The position numbers and the translations under genes were made by a program. The notes under the pieces are model-generated. The model was not told the DNA's origin. It saw nothing but the letters and a program-made list of their open reading frames with translations, and did not search any database. Positions 13,421 to 26,565 of a stretch of 64,000 nucleotides of DNA are shown in pieces (position 1 is the stretch's first letter; every line of letters starts with the position of its first letter). Source of the DNA: Syngnathus acus (lineage: Eukaryota; Chordata; Actinopteri; Syngnathiformes; Syngnathidae); the NCBI RefSeq assembly GCF_901709675.1, contig NC_051087.1, forward strand, positions 6,591,001-6,655,000, given 5' to 3'.

Positions 13421-15059
13421 TCCACCTATAAGCATCCCACTTTGCGCTAAATTTGCGCTGGACATTAAAATAGCGCATGTAGCTACAATGCACATCTGGT
13501 CCAACAATTTCAATGTGTAACGTTAACTGATGGTTAGTCATCCAAGCTAAGCACATTTTTGCCGACTCTCATCACAGTTCTTTTCAAGAAAGTTCTCAGT
13601 ACCGACTGCCATTCCTTAAGTCAACTCGAAAGAAAATTGGTCACAACTCGCTGATGCTGCCCAATTAAATTATGAACCTGAATTTGATACGAGTTCATAA
13701 GCCTACATTCTTAGCTCAGATTTGCAGACTGATAATAAATAAATGTTATGCAACATATCAACTTTAATTACATCTGCTTTCGGGCATACACGTTCACTCT
13801 CAAACACACAAATACGTACGCTGCAGCGCAAGGCCCCATTAAAATCTGGTTCGTCTGACTCAGCCGGAGAGATAATTTATAACCAAGTCTAGTCTAAACT
13901 ATAACTGTGGATATCATTAAAAATGTGTGTGCGGGTGTGAATGATAGAAAGATCTATCTCTCATTTTGATTAAATCTATAGCTACCTCCTCCATCCTTTA
14001 TGATCGCACTTTTCTCAAACGTATGCATAAATTCAAAAGTATTTTATATAAGGGTATGAAACTTTGTCTAGCATTAAGTTCTAAGACAAAAACTGCAAAA
14101 CAGTATCGTGCTCATGAATGTGTTTCTGTGCATGCAAGTGTGTGAGCTACAGGTCAGGCTTGCCCTCCCTTCTCACTGACCTACCCACTTCGATCAAAGC
14201 AAACCTACAGGACAAACTGTGAAGTGGCCTCTGTTCTCCGCCAGGAAAATTCGACTCACTGGAATACAGTCACCATGGAAACCATCAACCATTGTGTAAG
14301 TGTGTGTGCGTGTACACACACAGACAACTCTTGGCAAGATAGGAGAACCTGAACTTTACGTTATGTTTGAAATCTCTTACTAGTATATCATTTAATGAAT
14401 GTAATGTATGTACTGTAACAACATTAATCTTGACACCAAGCATCACTGCTCAATACACAACCCCACATTGTGACAGATTTTGGCTTCTGGAATTTATAGT
14501 TTGATCTTTTCTCTTCTGGTCCAGAGCATGCTACCTCTAGGTCTTGCAAAATCTCATTCGACAACTGAGTGATGCTCCATCCCTGGCGCCTTGGAGCCCA
14601 GAGACGACATTTCTGGGCATAGCCTAGCTACAACTTCCTTTTGGCACTGTAATGTTTTCGCTGGCATTTATAGACATAATCAAATATGGTGGCGCTTGAA
14701 AGAAGCAATCTTGAGCTTATAGAGTTGTGACAGCTTCAGACGTGTGTCATGTGCCATGTTCATCTGCATTTAGAACAGCATGAATAAAATGACGGTTTTG
14801 GAATTTGTTGTGTGTCTGAAGGATTGACCATAGAAAATAAGTGGCGTTTATATTATTTGAGGTACTGGGCGATCAATTCAAATTCATGGCTTTCTCTTGA
14901 TTTTCTTTTTATAAGATGGTTTAGTGCTCGATTTCATCAATTTTATGAGCTTTAAGAAAGACTACTGTATACTGTGAAGTCATCGCCAGTCAATCAAAGG
15001 GTGATTGTAAAGCGTGCTTCGGTCCCCTAGAGAATTTGTTCACGCTGACCATGTGAAAG

Positions 15060-15290
15060 ACAGTCTAGAATTGCTGTGGACAATTTTCAGGTCCTGTATG
15101 ACAGAGTCCAATCACCAGAATCCAATCAATCACCTCTGGGACATGCTGTTTTGTTGTATACCAGAGACCTGATTGCTGCACTGATCCACGTTTGGGATCA
15201 GAGAGATCATCTATTGTCTTATCACGAGCATGGCCAGACCTAATTGAGAGTCCACACAGGTACATGCAGAGCAAAAACCAGTGAGCCGCA
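15060..15290 (+). pseudogene. Degenerate Tc1/mariner transposase relic
   Basis: Across frames the plus strand resembles the C-terminal part of a Tc1-type transposase. There is an NPINHLWDML-like stretch near 15,120-15,150 (compare the family's NPIEHLWD), then an alanine-rich 'AALIHVWDQ' piece, then a SMAR-like segment. Stops and frameshifts break it and no terminal inverted repeats were found. It is a dead fragment; the call rests on motif resemblance only. Confidence 0.45.
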
Positions 15291-17753
15291 CTGGAAGTTT
15301 AAGGAGTCATGAGAAAATAATTTAGATTAAGTAATCTAATTTTTAATTCTGATTGTTTGTAGTTTGTTTTGTTGTCACTGAATTACAATATTGTTTTACA
15401 CTGTGGTCAGAATAGAAGACACAATTCAGGGATTCGGATTCAATAGTACAATTTTTCTCACAAGTGAACGCGGCCGTTTCGTTTTTTTCCCCATCTTGGA
15501 TTGTGGAGTCATGTCCCGGTTTAAAACAAACAATACTGGTTTTCTGTTCCTTCCACCATAACCTCATCCGGCCCTTTTTTGGTATAACACACAACAAATT
15601 TATCCAGCTGACTATGAGAAAGTGCACGATTTTCTTCTGGCAAGCTCTTGTGTTGTCAATTGGGACTAGGTATCATTTAGGTTCTAGTTGACATGAATAG
15701 TAAAACTTTGATGTGGATAGTTGATGGTCAGGCAATTACACAATGGTAATCATTTACAACCATGTTGACATCTGCGTGAGCCTTTACTGAGCTGCGCCTG
15801 GAGGCAAATGTTAATTTTGTTGGATGGCTTATCACATGTCATTCCTGAGGGAGATTAAGCTCAGAGGCAACTTTTTTTTCCACAACTCAAGCATCAGTGA
15901 ATGTTTGTGTAACATTTTAATTACCTAATTGGTTCAAGGAAATTCTATCTGGCACATGAACAACAATAAATGTTCCACGGTCCAATAGTGGAGGTCCCGC
16001 AAGTTCTACATCTGTATGGCATTTACTACGCTGCATTGCGCAACGGATCCTCAAAGGTGAAACTGTACACTTGCTTCAAGAGCCACTTCCACCCATGCCA
16101 GATAATGAATAAGAGACGACAGTGCATGGAGCACATGCATACAGAGCAACAGAGATCTGTGTTAGACAGAAGACAGAGATGGAAAGACCACCTTGAGTTT
16201 CATCATACTCACCCTTGCAAATCAATAACCCGGGTTGCAGCATCCACCCACACACACAGATGTGCAAGCATGCCAACATAGCAATGTTCACACATGAATA
16301 GTAAAAGGTTTCATCAGGGAGTCTTCACTGAAATTGAAACAAGGAATCACTGGAATCGGAACTGGCATCGTTCAAATCGCAAACAATGGCCAACCTTTCA
16401 ATTTAGGCAATATATCAAACAACTTGACCCATAATTAACCATCCGTTAAGAAAACAGACACAGGTTACGTACTATATCTTACAATATCTTTAGTTTATTA
16501 TTCTCTTTTCATTTGAGGTAATGTGGTCAAGCAGCACCCTCTATTGGCCCGGAGTCACCGGCCCAACTCTCTGACACGATGCAGATGTCCTCCCTCCCTC
16601 CCTCTCTCGCGAGCATTTTCTCATTACTTATTCCCATCAGGAATGTGTGGACAAGCAAAGAAGGAGACAGGAAGGTGACACTGATTAGTGCAAATCCATA
16701 CACATTTAAATACAAGCCAATAAGCAAACACGCAGGTTGCATGAGGGGCAATACAAAAAGCAGCACTATCATATTGAATATACTAAATGCATACCATGCA
16801 TATATATTATTACACAAACTGTATTCACTACTTTACGTTCATTGGCACTTTAATTCAAATGTGCACTTTCTCATGGTCTTTTCCGTATAAATTGTGATCG
16901 GCAAATGAAATATAACAGGAGCACTTTAAAGGACTCTGGAAATCCACTCTTGTAAAAGTCAAAAAGTAAGTTGACGCTTAAAATGAGAATTCATGGCACA
17001 CTTGCTGTAACGTTCACATATTTCACACTTTTCCTGTTAAAGAAAGGATGAGGTCATTTCAATGAAAGTGCAAACATTTGGGTTCAAGTAATGAGTTAGT
17101 GACAAACGTAATGGCCGTAGAGTCTTTTTTTTAATGAATGTGGGCTATACAGCAAAACCAGATCTTCAGATGGGCCTCACTGCAACTGTTCATGAAATTG
17201 CAACAATTCAAGGTTAAGAATGAACTTTATGTCTCTAGTTTTATTCTAACTTGGCCAAGGTGCTTTGGTAAAATAGCCGATCATAAATTGTCTTTCCATG
17301 ACAACTCTTCACTGGATAACGGTAAAGTGCTTTTGGGTAAATCATTATGTCAACTACTGCTTGCAAGGTCCAAGGAATGAACCATACTTCCTATACTTTT
17401 CTTAAAAAACAAACTACAAAACAAAAAATGAAGCAGCGATATTCTATGTTCATATTATTTATGTCAATGTTTAATGGATTTGAAACAAAGGTAAAGCCTG
17501 AGAATTAAATGTTAATTATAGCTCAATATTGACAATACCTACATCCCTACCTTTACAGCATCCACAGGATTTTTCACATATCAGGATTATCTATAGGAAA
17601 TAAAGGGAAAGAGAAAATAAATTGCGTAGTCTGCATCTATTCCACCACACAAATACAATACCAGCCTCTTGAACGCACAAGTATTGTAATCTAATCATTT
17701 ATCATTCTGAGGTTGTACTGCGCTACCGCAATCTTTTTGACAATCCAATTGTT

Positions 17754-17771
17754 AAAAAAAAAAAAAAAAAA
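17754..17771. repeat. Poly(A) tract
   Basis: Run of about 18 A residues. No attached element recognised. Confidence 0.8.
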
Positions 17772-18405
17772 GGCATGCCTGGATGAGTTTAGTGAGGAAG
17801 AACTTGACTTGAGCCCTGACCTCAAACCCCTGAAACACCTTTAGGGTGACCTTTAACACAGTCACCTCTGACCACACAAATCTTCTTCTGGATGAAAGGC
17901 CACACTCCAAAAGACTTTGCATCCTGAAAACCTATAGAGTATCGTATACAGCCCATCCTTCCAGGATGTCACACCAACTCTGGAACACAAACATCACTTG
18001 TCACACATACATACAATAATGCTACACATGCTGATGTATAGTTTGTGGCAGTCTAATTTCCACGGAGACCGATTTTCTCACTTCCTCTGGTGAAAGCATC
18101 ATGTCACTATAGAACTGACATATACATCTACACCTTGTGCTTGGTTATTGCAGTTTTTCCTGGAGCTCACTTCCTGGTATTCACAAATGTGTGAAATGAC
18201 GCCGTCTGCATGCCAACATAGTGGCTCATTCCCAGCTCGATTTATTTTTAATATGACAACGTTATTAAGTATAGAGGTGTTATTCAACTTGTGATTAACA
18301 TGTCAATGCATACAGGGTCAGAAAAGGGGAAAGTTGCGTGTATCCGCTATGCACTCGCAAACCAACTTGATGAAACATCTGTGCGTGCACGGATGAGCGC
18401 TCAGA

Positions 18406-18432
18406 CGTGTGTGTGTGTGTGTGTGTATGTGT
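18406..18432. repeat. (TG)n microsatellite
   Basis: About a dozen TG dinucleotides, with one interruption near the end, in intergenic DNA. Confidence 0.85.
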
Positions 18433-21400
18433 AAGTCATAATCGATTTACAGTGAGAAGATTCGGCTTTCCATGCCTGCGGTATCTCATTGTTGGCCCAG
18501 AGTTAGGTAGAATTTCTTTTGGCAGGTCTGGTATTCCCACACACATACATAAGAGTGTGAAGACTTGTTTCATCAGAACATATGAGAGAACGGGCACAGC
18601 ACTGTTGGCATGTGGGTTAGATTAGCCAGGCCTGTCGAGCTTTATAAGCATTGTTCTTAAATATAGAGCAAGAGGGACAGTGAGGGAGTGCTGAGGAAGG
18701 GGACGGGGGGGTGGGGGGTCTCTTTGGAGACTGGGAAAGAAGGAAAGGGAAGCGCATGTTTCCATCAACAGCGCAGTGCTGGTTCTTATGTGACCGACAC
18801 AGTTTTCATTTGTGGTATAAAGATACAAGAACAGTTACACGCAAGGTGTTTTGCAGCTCATGTCTTACACAAAGTGATGGATACTGTTTTCCCGGTACTT
18901 TGGGGTGAGTTGCACATTGTTGTTAGTAGCAACCTCCATTACATTGTTACCAGATGAGATTTATCACCTATGCCTGTGTAGGTGCATTATCTGAATACCA
19001 TATTTCCCCAAATAGTGGCAAGATGTTGATTTTCCACGCTGAGGGTTGCCAAGTCTTTATTGGGTGCAGATTTGAATTAGATCTTTTTCTTTTTGCCTCA
19101 GAATATGTTCTCATGTTGTAGCACAAAGCCACCTTTTTTTATCCTCAGCCATACTGCAGCGACAAATTGAGATAAAACTGAGTCAAGTTTTGGTGCCATG
19201 CTGGTTTTTTTTTTTTTTTCATTTGTCATGCATGTTTTATATGCAAAAATATATATTTTATGACATATGTACAGTTCGATGCTGATCCACAGAAGAGCAG
19301 AACATAAGGGCCCTTGATTTACTGCTTGCTACAAAATTGTACAAGTTTGACTTGGAGCCATGATTCCTTTCCAAACACTGACCGAGTTTATGGTTAGAAA
19401 ACTGACAACATGGTACAAATCCTGCAGTCAATTCCCATATCGATTGGTATTTCTAAGTAAAGCAGTGGAAAACTTGCTCCAACTTTATGAATTCTACTTT
19501 ACAATAAGCAGACTTAAGACAACTGCAACACGGCTTTATTGGACTTGGCTACTGAGTACACTTGACCTTGCATGTGTTTTCAGTTTGCCTATTTCCTCCT
19601 GTCCCTCCTTCCCCCATACTCCCCCAGGGCGGGATCTTTCCCCGTGCACCTTCACTTATAATGACCCTGTACCTCCAAAGTCAGACAGCGTACCTTCACC
19701 TCCTCCCCGCGTGGTGTGCGAGATCACAGGCAAGTGCATTATTGTGAGTAGAAATAATGATAATCCTCCAGAGCCCGCTTGTGCCTCACTCATAAGCCCC
19801 CCCCCGAGCTCCTTTTCACCATTAACGTCCAGAACACACGTCAGCCTGAGCCCCCTGGCTTACCTTCAGACTGTCCAGATTCAAAAAAGGCAGACGGCTT
19901 ACAGAATGAGAGGGAAGGGGGGGGTCAGGAGAAAGCAGCTTGACGCAGCTAAAGTTATGAGACACTACTCGGTAAAAGACTTTTCTCGATATAGCCTACT
20001 CAAGTGATTTGAGTCCCCTCAATTAGTTTCATATGAGTAAAACATAAGTAATGACTTCTCTTGGGATCCCGAAAGGCTATCGACACTATGGCCAAAATCC
20101 AATAATTACAGTGATCCCCCCAAAATCTTCTACTCTCTGTACTACACTCATCAAAAAACACTCATGTAATCATTTCATTTATTTTTCTTACTTTTCATTT
20201 TTCATGTTACTTTCCATTCGCTTCATAAAATGAGTGCCAAACTTTCCATTTGAGTGAAATAAGTCATTTTTGGAAACCTCGTTTAAAGGGCCCGGCTGAA
20301 AGGGTGAAGGGCTTCTGCTTCATGTCAGTGACTAAATTTGAAAGGATTCACTTGCCAAAGACGCAATGAGACCTTGGACTTTCTCAGTGTGCCGCGATGG
20401 AGGTTCTACTCCATTAAAAAACTTATTTCCATTCACTAGATATATAAATGATTAAACACATTGGTTCAGAATATTAGCATAAATAGCAAACATAATCCAT
20501 CAACAATTTTACATGGGGAAAAAAGAAACAGCAAGACCCCTGCTGTAATCCTGAACTTTCACTTAAATGCGTAATTTTTCAATTTTATTTTGCTGCATCT
20601 GATTAAACATGATTCTTGCTTCTTTCTGCACACCACCAAATAACAAGTGGAACGATTAATTGGATCCATGGCAAGGCACCTAGAATTGAACAAAAAAACT
20701 TCTAATTGAAAGCAGAGTAAGACAAGTGGAAACATGTCACAGTCAAGGAGCTAGAGGGCTTCATTCGGAGCCACTTTTGTTAGATTGGGCAATAAAACCC
20801 CAACTAATGCAACTAAATTCTATTTAGATTGAATGTGCGAGGTGTTTCTTTTATGGTATAGGGAGATCTGGTTCTAATCATTTGAAAATCCAATGGAACG
20901 CACCTGTAAATGGAATTAAATGAAACACCCCTGTCTGAGAGGCTTCAGCCAGCAGGCATGTTAAAGCACTAGAAAGACGTGTTGAATGATGCTGACAAAA
21001 AGGAATTTGCGGAGTTAAATAAGATGGATGTTTGGGGTGTTGTTCAAGTTGAGACGATTATTCCTGTAATGATAACGGTCATGATGATTTCAATCTCGTG
21101 GGATAACAGTGGACCCTAAAAATCTCAATGTCTGGGGATGGTGGACTAATCTGTGTAGCCTTTTTACCCTTTAATAACAATTAAGAGAATGTCAAACTGT
21201 TACCATTAGTCTGTACGGTAAACTGTTATTTGACATATGAAGGACTTGAAGGTGGACAAGGGTTTGATAATGACAAGAAAGTGAAAATGAGGAGAATTGA
21301 AAGGCATTGCTACTGTTTTATGGTGGTGGCGAGGTGTTGAATGTTCCTCTGGGCTGCAGCAAATGCAATTGATGGACCACCACCACCATGGTGCTATATA

Positions 21401-22230
21401 GCAGTCTTTTTTCTATTATGTTATGTCACAATATATGTGAACACATGTACGTTTTGCCAATGTGACCCACTATTCTCTGCACGGATTGAATCAGCAGAAT
21501 GGACCTCAGGACTACCATTTGTCATGCTTTTGAATGAACCTTTCTCCGGCTCTTACCTTCCATGGATTTCTGCTTGTTTTCAAATCTACCTGGGTTGTCT
21601 TGGGTAAACATGTTTCGTGCCCTATTTAAAAGAGTGACAAATAACTTCCGTTGACATCATCAGACCTTATTATTGCCTATTACAGTCTAGCAAAACAATC
21701 TATGTGGACCTGAAGTGCTCTGAGGCCACCATGTGGTTGTTTTACACAAAGGCAGCAATTAAGCAGACAGCAGGGTTATGAATCCTGCATCTCTCACAAA
21801 ATGTTTTATTTATTATATCCATTATATTATCTTATATTTATGCATTTAAATCCATCCATTTTATACAGAGCTTGTCATCGGCCTAGTGATGGTTGAATTT
21901 CTGAGTGAAAGAAATTCCTAAGTTTTGAGTTCTTTAAGTAAATATCACTTCATTTTGGGCAAATAATTTTCCACATATTTTCATGGAGGCCATCTGTACG
22001 TGTTTATTTGTTTTTCGGATGACTTTTTACTCCTTATAGTTTTGGTCCTCCATAGTTCAACACCCTGATACCTTGTGTTTGTCTCCCCCAAGTGGCCAAG
22101 TGTAAGAATGCAGCTGTGAGAGGAAGCCACCTACCTCACTCTGGAGCTTGCCTTTTCGGTCCGGGAGGCTCCGTCCACTTCTTTTGACTCAGTCGACGTA
22201 AGGACGGAGTGAGAGGGGGAAGGACGCAGA

Positions 22231-25200
22231 ATGGCGGCCGTGCCGTGCTCCAAGTGCACGGCAGAAAGAAAGGGCTTTCGGCGGGAACTTGACTCTTGGC
22301 GCTACAAGCTGATCCACTGCGTCGGTATGATCCGAGTGTTGTTTTCTTAAAATATTGATATATTTAACTACACCGCACGGAGCGCTAGACATTAAGAGAT
22401 TTGCTCCACCCGGCTATGTTACTCGGTAGCTAGTAATTAGCTGGCTCGCTAGTAGCTAGCTTGCTAGCGCCAGCTCCGTCGGTGGGCAGCCTAAACTGAC
22501 AGCGAGAATGTACCAGCTGGCTAGGTGACATATTCTCTTTGTCGTCCTTAACACTACTTGTTTTCAACCAGGTCGTGCTTTTGAGTGGGCACTACACGGA
22601 GCATGTAGGTGTGTCGTTAAATATGCCATCAGCTGTAATTGGTTCTTGAAAATTCTAATCGCCAATACCTTGCTAATATTAAGGCTGATTGGGGGGGAGG
22701 GTGTTGTGGATGAGATCAAGCAGGAACGAGAAGCCTGAAAAGAAATCAATACTTGCAGCGTTTTTAAAAAGTTGCAGTAAATACGGAAGCTGGCAACGTT
22801 GCACCCACCGCACGTTTTTCGTCTTATAACAGGTTTTCGTACTAAAAAAGAAAAAGAAAATACATAAATGATTGCTTTTTATTTTATTTATTGAGGACAT
22901 GGCTAAATAGTTTGATTGAAAACTAACTAGTGTTACACCAGATTATTATCTGTTTATAAAATAGTTGACCATGACTTTTTTGTTTTTTGTCTTGCAGGGT
23001 TTGAAAGCATTCTGGAGGGAATATATGGTTCTATGCTGGCAAGAGACCTTAACTTATTTGATGGTGGGTTCTTTGTCTAACTTGTACGACCTTTTGTATC
23101 TGTGTTAATATTTACACGAAATTAGTCCTTATTTTGCAGTACACGAAGATAAATATACACCTGTGGAGGTAACCATATACAGATAATTCCCAAATACTGT
23201 GGTCATCCTTTCAGCGTGCCCCAGGAAGTTATCCAGTTTTATTTAATTGGCCAGACATTTTTTCATGTATTACTCGTGGCAGTAAAAAGCACACACTTCT
23301 GACTTTGAAAACATGTCTTTAATCAAAGACGGCCAACAAGTGAATAAAGTATCTATCTTATCTTAACAACACAAAAACGTGCAGTAAAGAACATATGTAT
23401 AAACACGCCCCCAACTGCATGACCGCTGGGTGAGATGCAGGGTTCTAATGTCCGCCACAATGTAAGGCATCTTTGTTCATTAAGCTATGCCGCTAATGTG
23501 TCGTGGCAGGCAAAACAATTAAATGCTTTTCTACTATATGTCAGAAAAAAAATAGAATTACCTTATTTGTCAGTATATTGATCAGACCTCATCATTTCAG
23601 TGTGTATAGCTTTTGGTGGTGTGCAGAGTTTTTTCCTCTGTATATATGTGCAGTGGCTTGACAAAGGGTGATTAACACTACATAGATGGTTAGACACAGC
23701 CCTTGGTCTCTGCTAATTTTTTTTTTTTTTATTGTCGTTCCTTTCAGACTGTGAACCCGAAGAGGTGGTTGACTGGTCTCCAGAGGCAAACTGCTCTCAC
23801 TGCTCATTCTGTAACGTTCCTCTGGACAAACTCAGTGTAAGAATTGGAATAGAGTCTTGTTCAGAACTTATTCAAGTTGTGTGCTTTCGTACAAAATGTT
23901 CCTTTGTTTATTTATAGATTTATTTATTTTCCTTACAGGATCTAGCACCTGCCACCACATCGCCCCTCTCCTCCCCCTCCGAATTCTCTCCATGTCAAGC
24001 TCCAACCATCTCTGAGAGCAGCCACACAGCTCACAAGTTCCTTCAAGCTGTGTTCCACAAAAAAGGTGAGTCTAACCGGGCACAAGTTTGGACACAACTT
24101 GTCCTTCATTGTTTTCATTCTGAGGTGGCATCACAAAAACAACAAATAATTGGACACTTTTGGAGGTAATTGTATAGATTATCACCAAGCTCAAGTTTTA
24201 GAGCATATGTTGAAATGTGTCAATTCATGCAGAGGTCTCGCAGTTCACCCTCTGAAATTTTGTGCGACTTCAACTGCGTATTGCAGCGCTGAAATCAGAA
24301 TTTCCTGAAATCAGAATAATCTTGAAATGGTGGAAACATTTTATATAATGGGGCGGGATTTTCATTTCCTTACTAAGATGCGTCTCCATGCTGTGATGCC
24401 AATATTCCTCGCATTGCCGAGGAGCTTATGAAGAAGATGATACACCAGTTCGCCAAGGAGTATGCATCCAAGTGCCTACTCCACACCATTTCAATGGATG
24501 TAACAACAAGGACCTCCTCGCCTTTTTCTGAAACATCAGATGCCCCCTTGGACCTAACCGTAAGCCGAAGCCCAGAAGAATCAGAAAAGGAATCTGGTAC
24601 AGGTGAGTCTTTAAAAAACCAGATGTAGACTATTGAAATAAGCACTATTCAACCACATAACTTTGTACTTAGTGTGTGTGTTAGCCTGAAAATCACACTG
24701 ATTTGTAGCTAAATAACTTCTACTTACATCTTCCTGCAGCAGATGTTGTGCTCGACCTCTCCAAAAAAAGCGGCGGCAGCCCCTCAACTTCATCAACATT
24801 GTCATCTAACATCCAAGCCTCAGGGTAAGAAGTTTATTACGGATCAGATTACCGTGTGTTGAAAAACCAGTGGAAGCTGTGCTATGACATGACAATTACT
24901 TGGCAAAGACACTGGTTTGACATGCTAAGGTGTGTCGCTGATTTTTACGCTCTCCAAAAGCAAGTGAGAGAATGCCATGATGGTTGTACAGTTAAGAATG
25001 TTTACGATGGGTCGATTGTTGATCGGTATGCACCATCTTTGCTTGACTGCACCTTGGCTCATTTCATTTTTAGTTGTTGTTTTGGATTTTGGCGGAGTGG
25101 GGTTGACTCTTCTATCTCTTGAGCGGTAACGTCACAGCATTGGCACCGTACCTCAACCAATACCAAAAGCCCAGCCAGCATTGTCCACTGATGAGTTGCA

Positions 25201-26565
25201 TTACAATATCCTATCATGAGTTGATTTCCTTTTCAAACCGATCCAGTTCTGAATCCGATTAACACGTACATCAGACTTTCACTGAAGGATAACAAACCTG
25301 CAGCGGGTGTTTGTGAGTAACGCCAGCCATTCACAGACTGTCCCACCTGGATGTGAAGAGGCTGTGTGTGAAAGAGATGAAGGTCCAGACAGAGGCATGC
25401 AATAACAGGCAGTGATGTTACCAACAAGGCATAAAGGAGTGGACCCCCTTGTCTCCTATGCCCAAATCACACCCTCTCCATCACCTCCATCTTGACCCTG
25501 CTGTTTGGTCCTCCCATCCCTAGGAGGCAGCTCAGGCAGAAGGAGTACATTGAGAGGAGTTTGGAGCTGTCCGAGGGGTTGCTGTCCAAGGCCTTGAAGG
25601 ACATACGCTCAGGAAGGCTGCAAGAGCAGCGTGCTGCATTGCTATACGGAATTCCCCTTCGCACCCTGAGGCGGGGCCTGGAAGACTGGTCAGAAGGACG
25701 GTCGGGAGCGCTGCAGCCAGCGTCACACAGCCACAGAGATTTCAGGGAGGAAATGACAACGCACAGCGCGATGTCATCCACGCTTGGAGGCGAAGCCCGT
25801 CTCGTCCTGCAGAAGGTGGCGGCGTGGGCCGAGCGGGCTGAAATTGGAGGAGATGCCGAAGAGAACGGCGATCTCAGCTTCTCTCTGTCCTCCCTTCCCT
25901 TTTATCAGCCAAGTGGTCTACACTCCTCTTTTCCCCAGCTCAGGGATGCTCTCAAGCCCCCTCCAAGCCCCACTCCTAGTCTTGAGGCCCCCGCACTCCT
26001 TCGTATCCCTCAGGTCCGTTCCATGTCCAGTCACGGCAGGTTACCCCCAGCCGAGATTCACAGTACTACCGAAAACCGCCGTACCTCACCAACAGAAGGC
26101 GCTGCCAATGTATTGACAACTACTGCCAGACCTTCGTCGTTCCTCAAACTCAGATCGCCTTTCCTGGTACACGGCTGTGCGGGAAGTGCCAACCAATCAC
26201 CTCTTCGTCTGGTGCAACGCAGCTCCTCTTTGGATGATTCCGAGGAGGGAGCAGACCGCCGCGACAAAGACAAGCAACCCAGAAAGAAACGTGGAAGGTA
26301 CCGTCAGTATGACCACGAACTGATGGAGGAAGCCATTACGATGGTGATGGCTGGCCGCATGAGCGTATCTAAGGCCCAGGGAGTTTATGGGGTACCTCAC
26401 AGCACACTGGAATACAAAGTTAAAGAGCGCACCGGAACACTGAAAAATCCTCCCAAGAAGAAACCTGCCATCTTTTTCTCGTCTGGTTCCACTTTGTCTG
26501 GAACTATTACCGGTTCTACTAACTCAGGGACTCTTGCCTCACCCGCTGCTGCAAATATGTTCTAG
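22231..26565 (+). CDS. lcorl: Ligand-dependent corepressor-like protein, short (HTH) isoform
   Basis: Nuclear transcriptional corepressor, 575 aa from seven exons: 22231-22324, 22998-23063, 23748-23836, 23939-24065, 24378-24602, 24740-24824, 25524-26565. All junctions are GT-AG and frame-continuous. The N-terminus has the family pattern of Cys pairs (CSKC; CSHCSFC) around an '[13 protein letters not shown]' block. A CtBP-binding motif PLDLTV (residues 182-187) and a second LDL motif, VLDLS (204-208), follow. Exon 7 carries two psq-like helix-turn-helix motifs, at about 245-283 and 483-534. The second is the canonical LCOR/LCORL DNA-binding domain, preceded by a basic KKRGR. The ATG sits in a GC-rich first exon and is the first in frame with the conserved N-terminus. 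Neighbours ncapg and fam184b favour lcorl over lcor. I did not see a canonical LXXLL box. Confidence 0.9.

Larger units (their letters stand above)
1..22200. other. Gene-free region upstream of lcorl
   Basis: I see no exon, conserved domain or RNA gene that I can support over about 22 kb. Open frames are short (almost all under 135 codons), unrelated to any protein I recognise and lacking convincing splice context. The stretch is mostly AT-rich unique sequence with poly(A/T) and CA/TG runs and the few repeats listed separately. Because lcorl starts at its right edge, it could hold distal regulatory DNA; that is inference only. Confidence 0.6.

Noticed and set aside
13178-13513. 111-codon minus-strand open frame with a hydrophobic N-terminus
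   Set aside because: Overlaps a dispersed repeat whose second copy at 49.8 kb does not keep the frame.
19360-20007. 215-codon plus-strand open frame
   Set aside because: Longest frame in the gene-free flank, but composition changes along it, it has no domain I recognise, and it crosses a pyrimidine/proline-codon-rich patch that keeps the frame open by chance.
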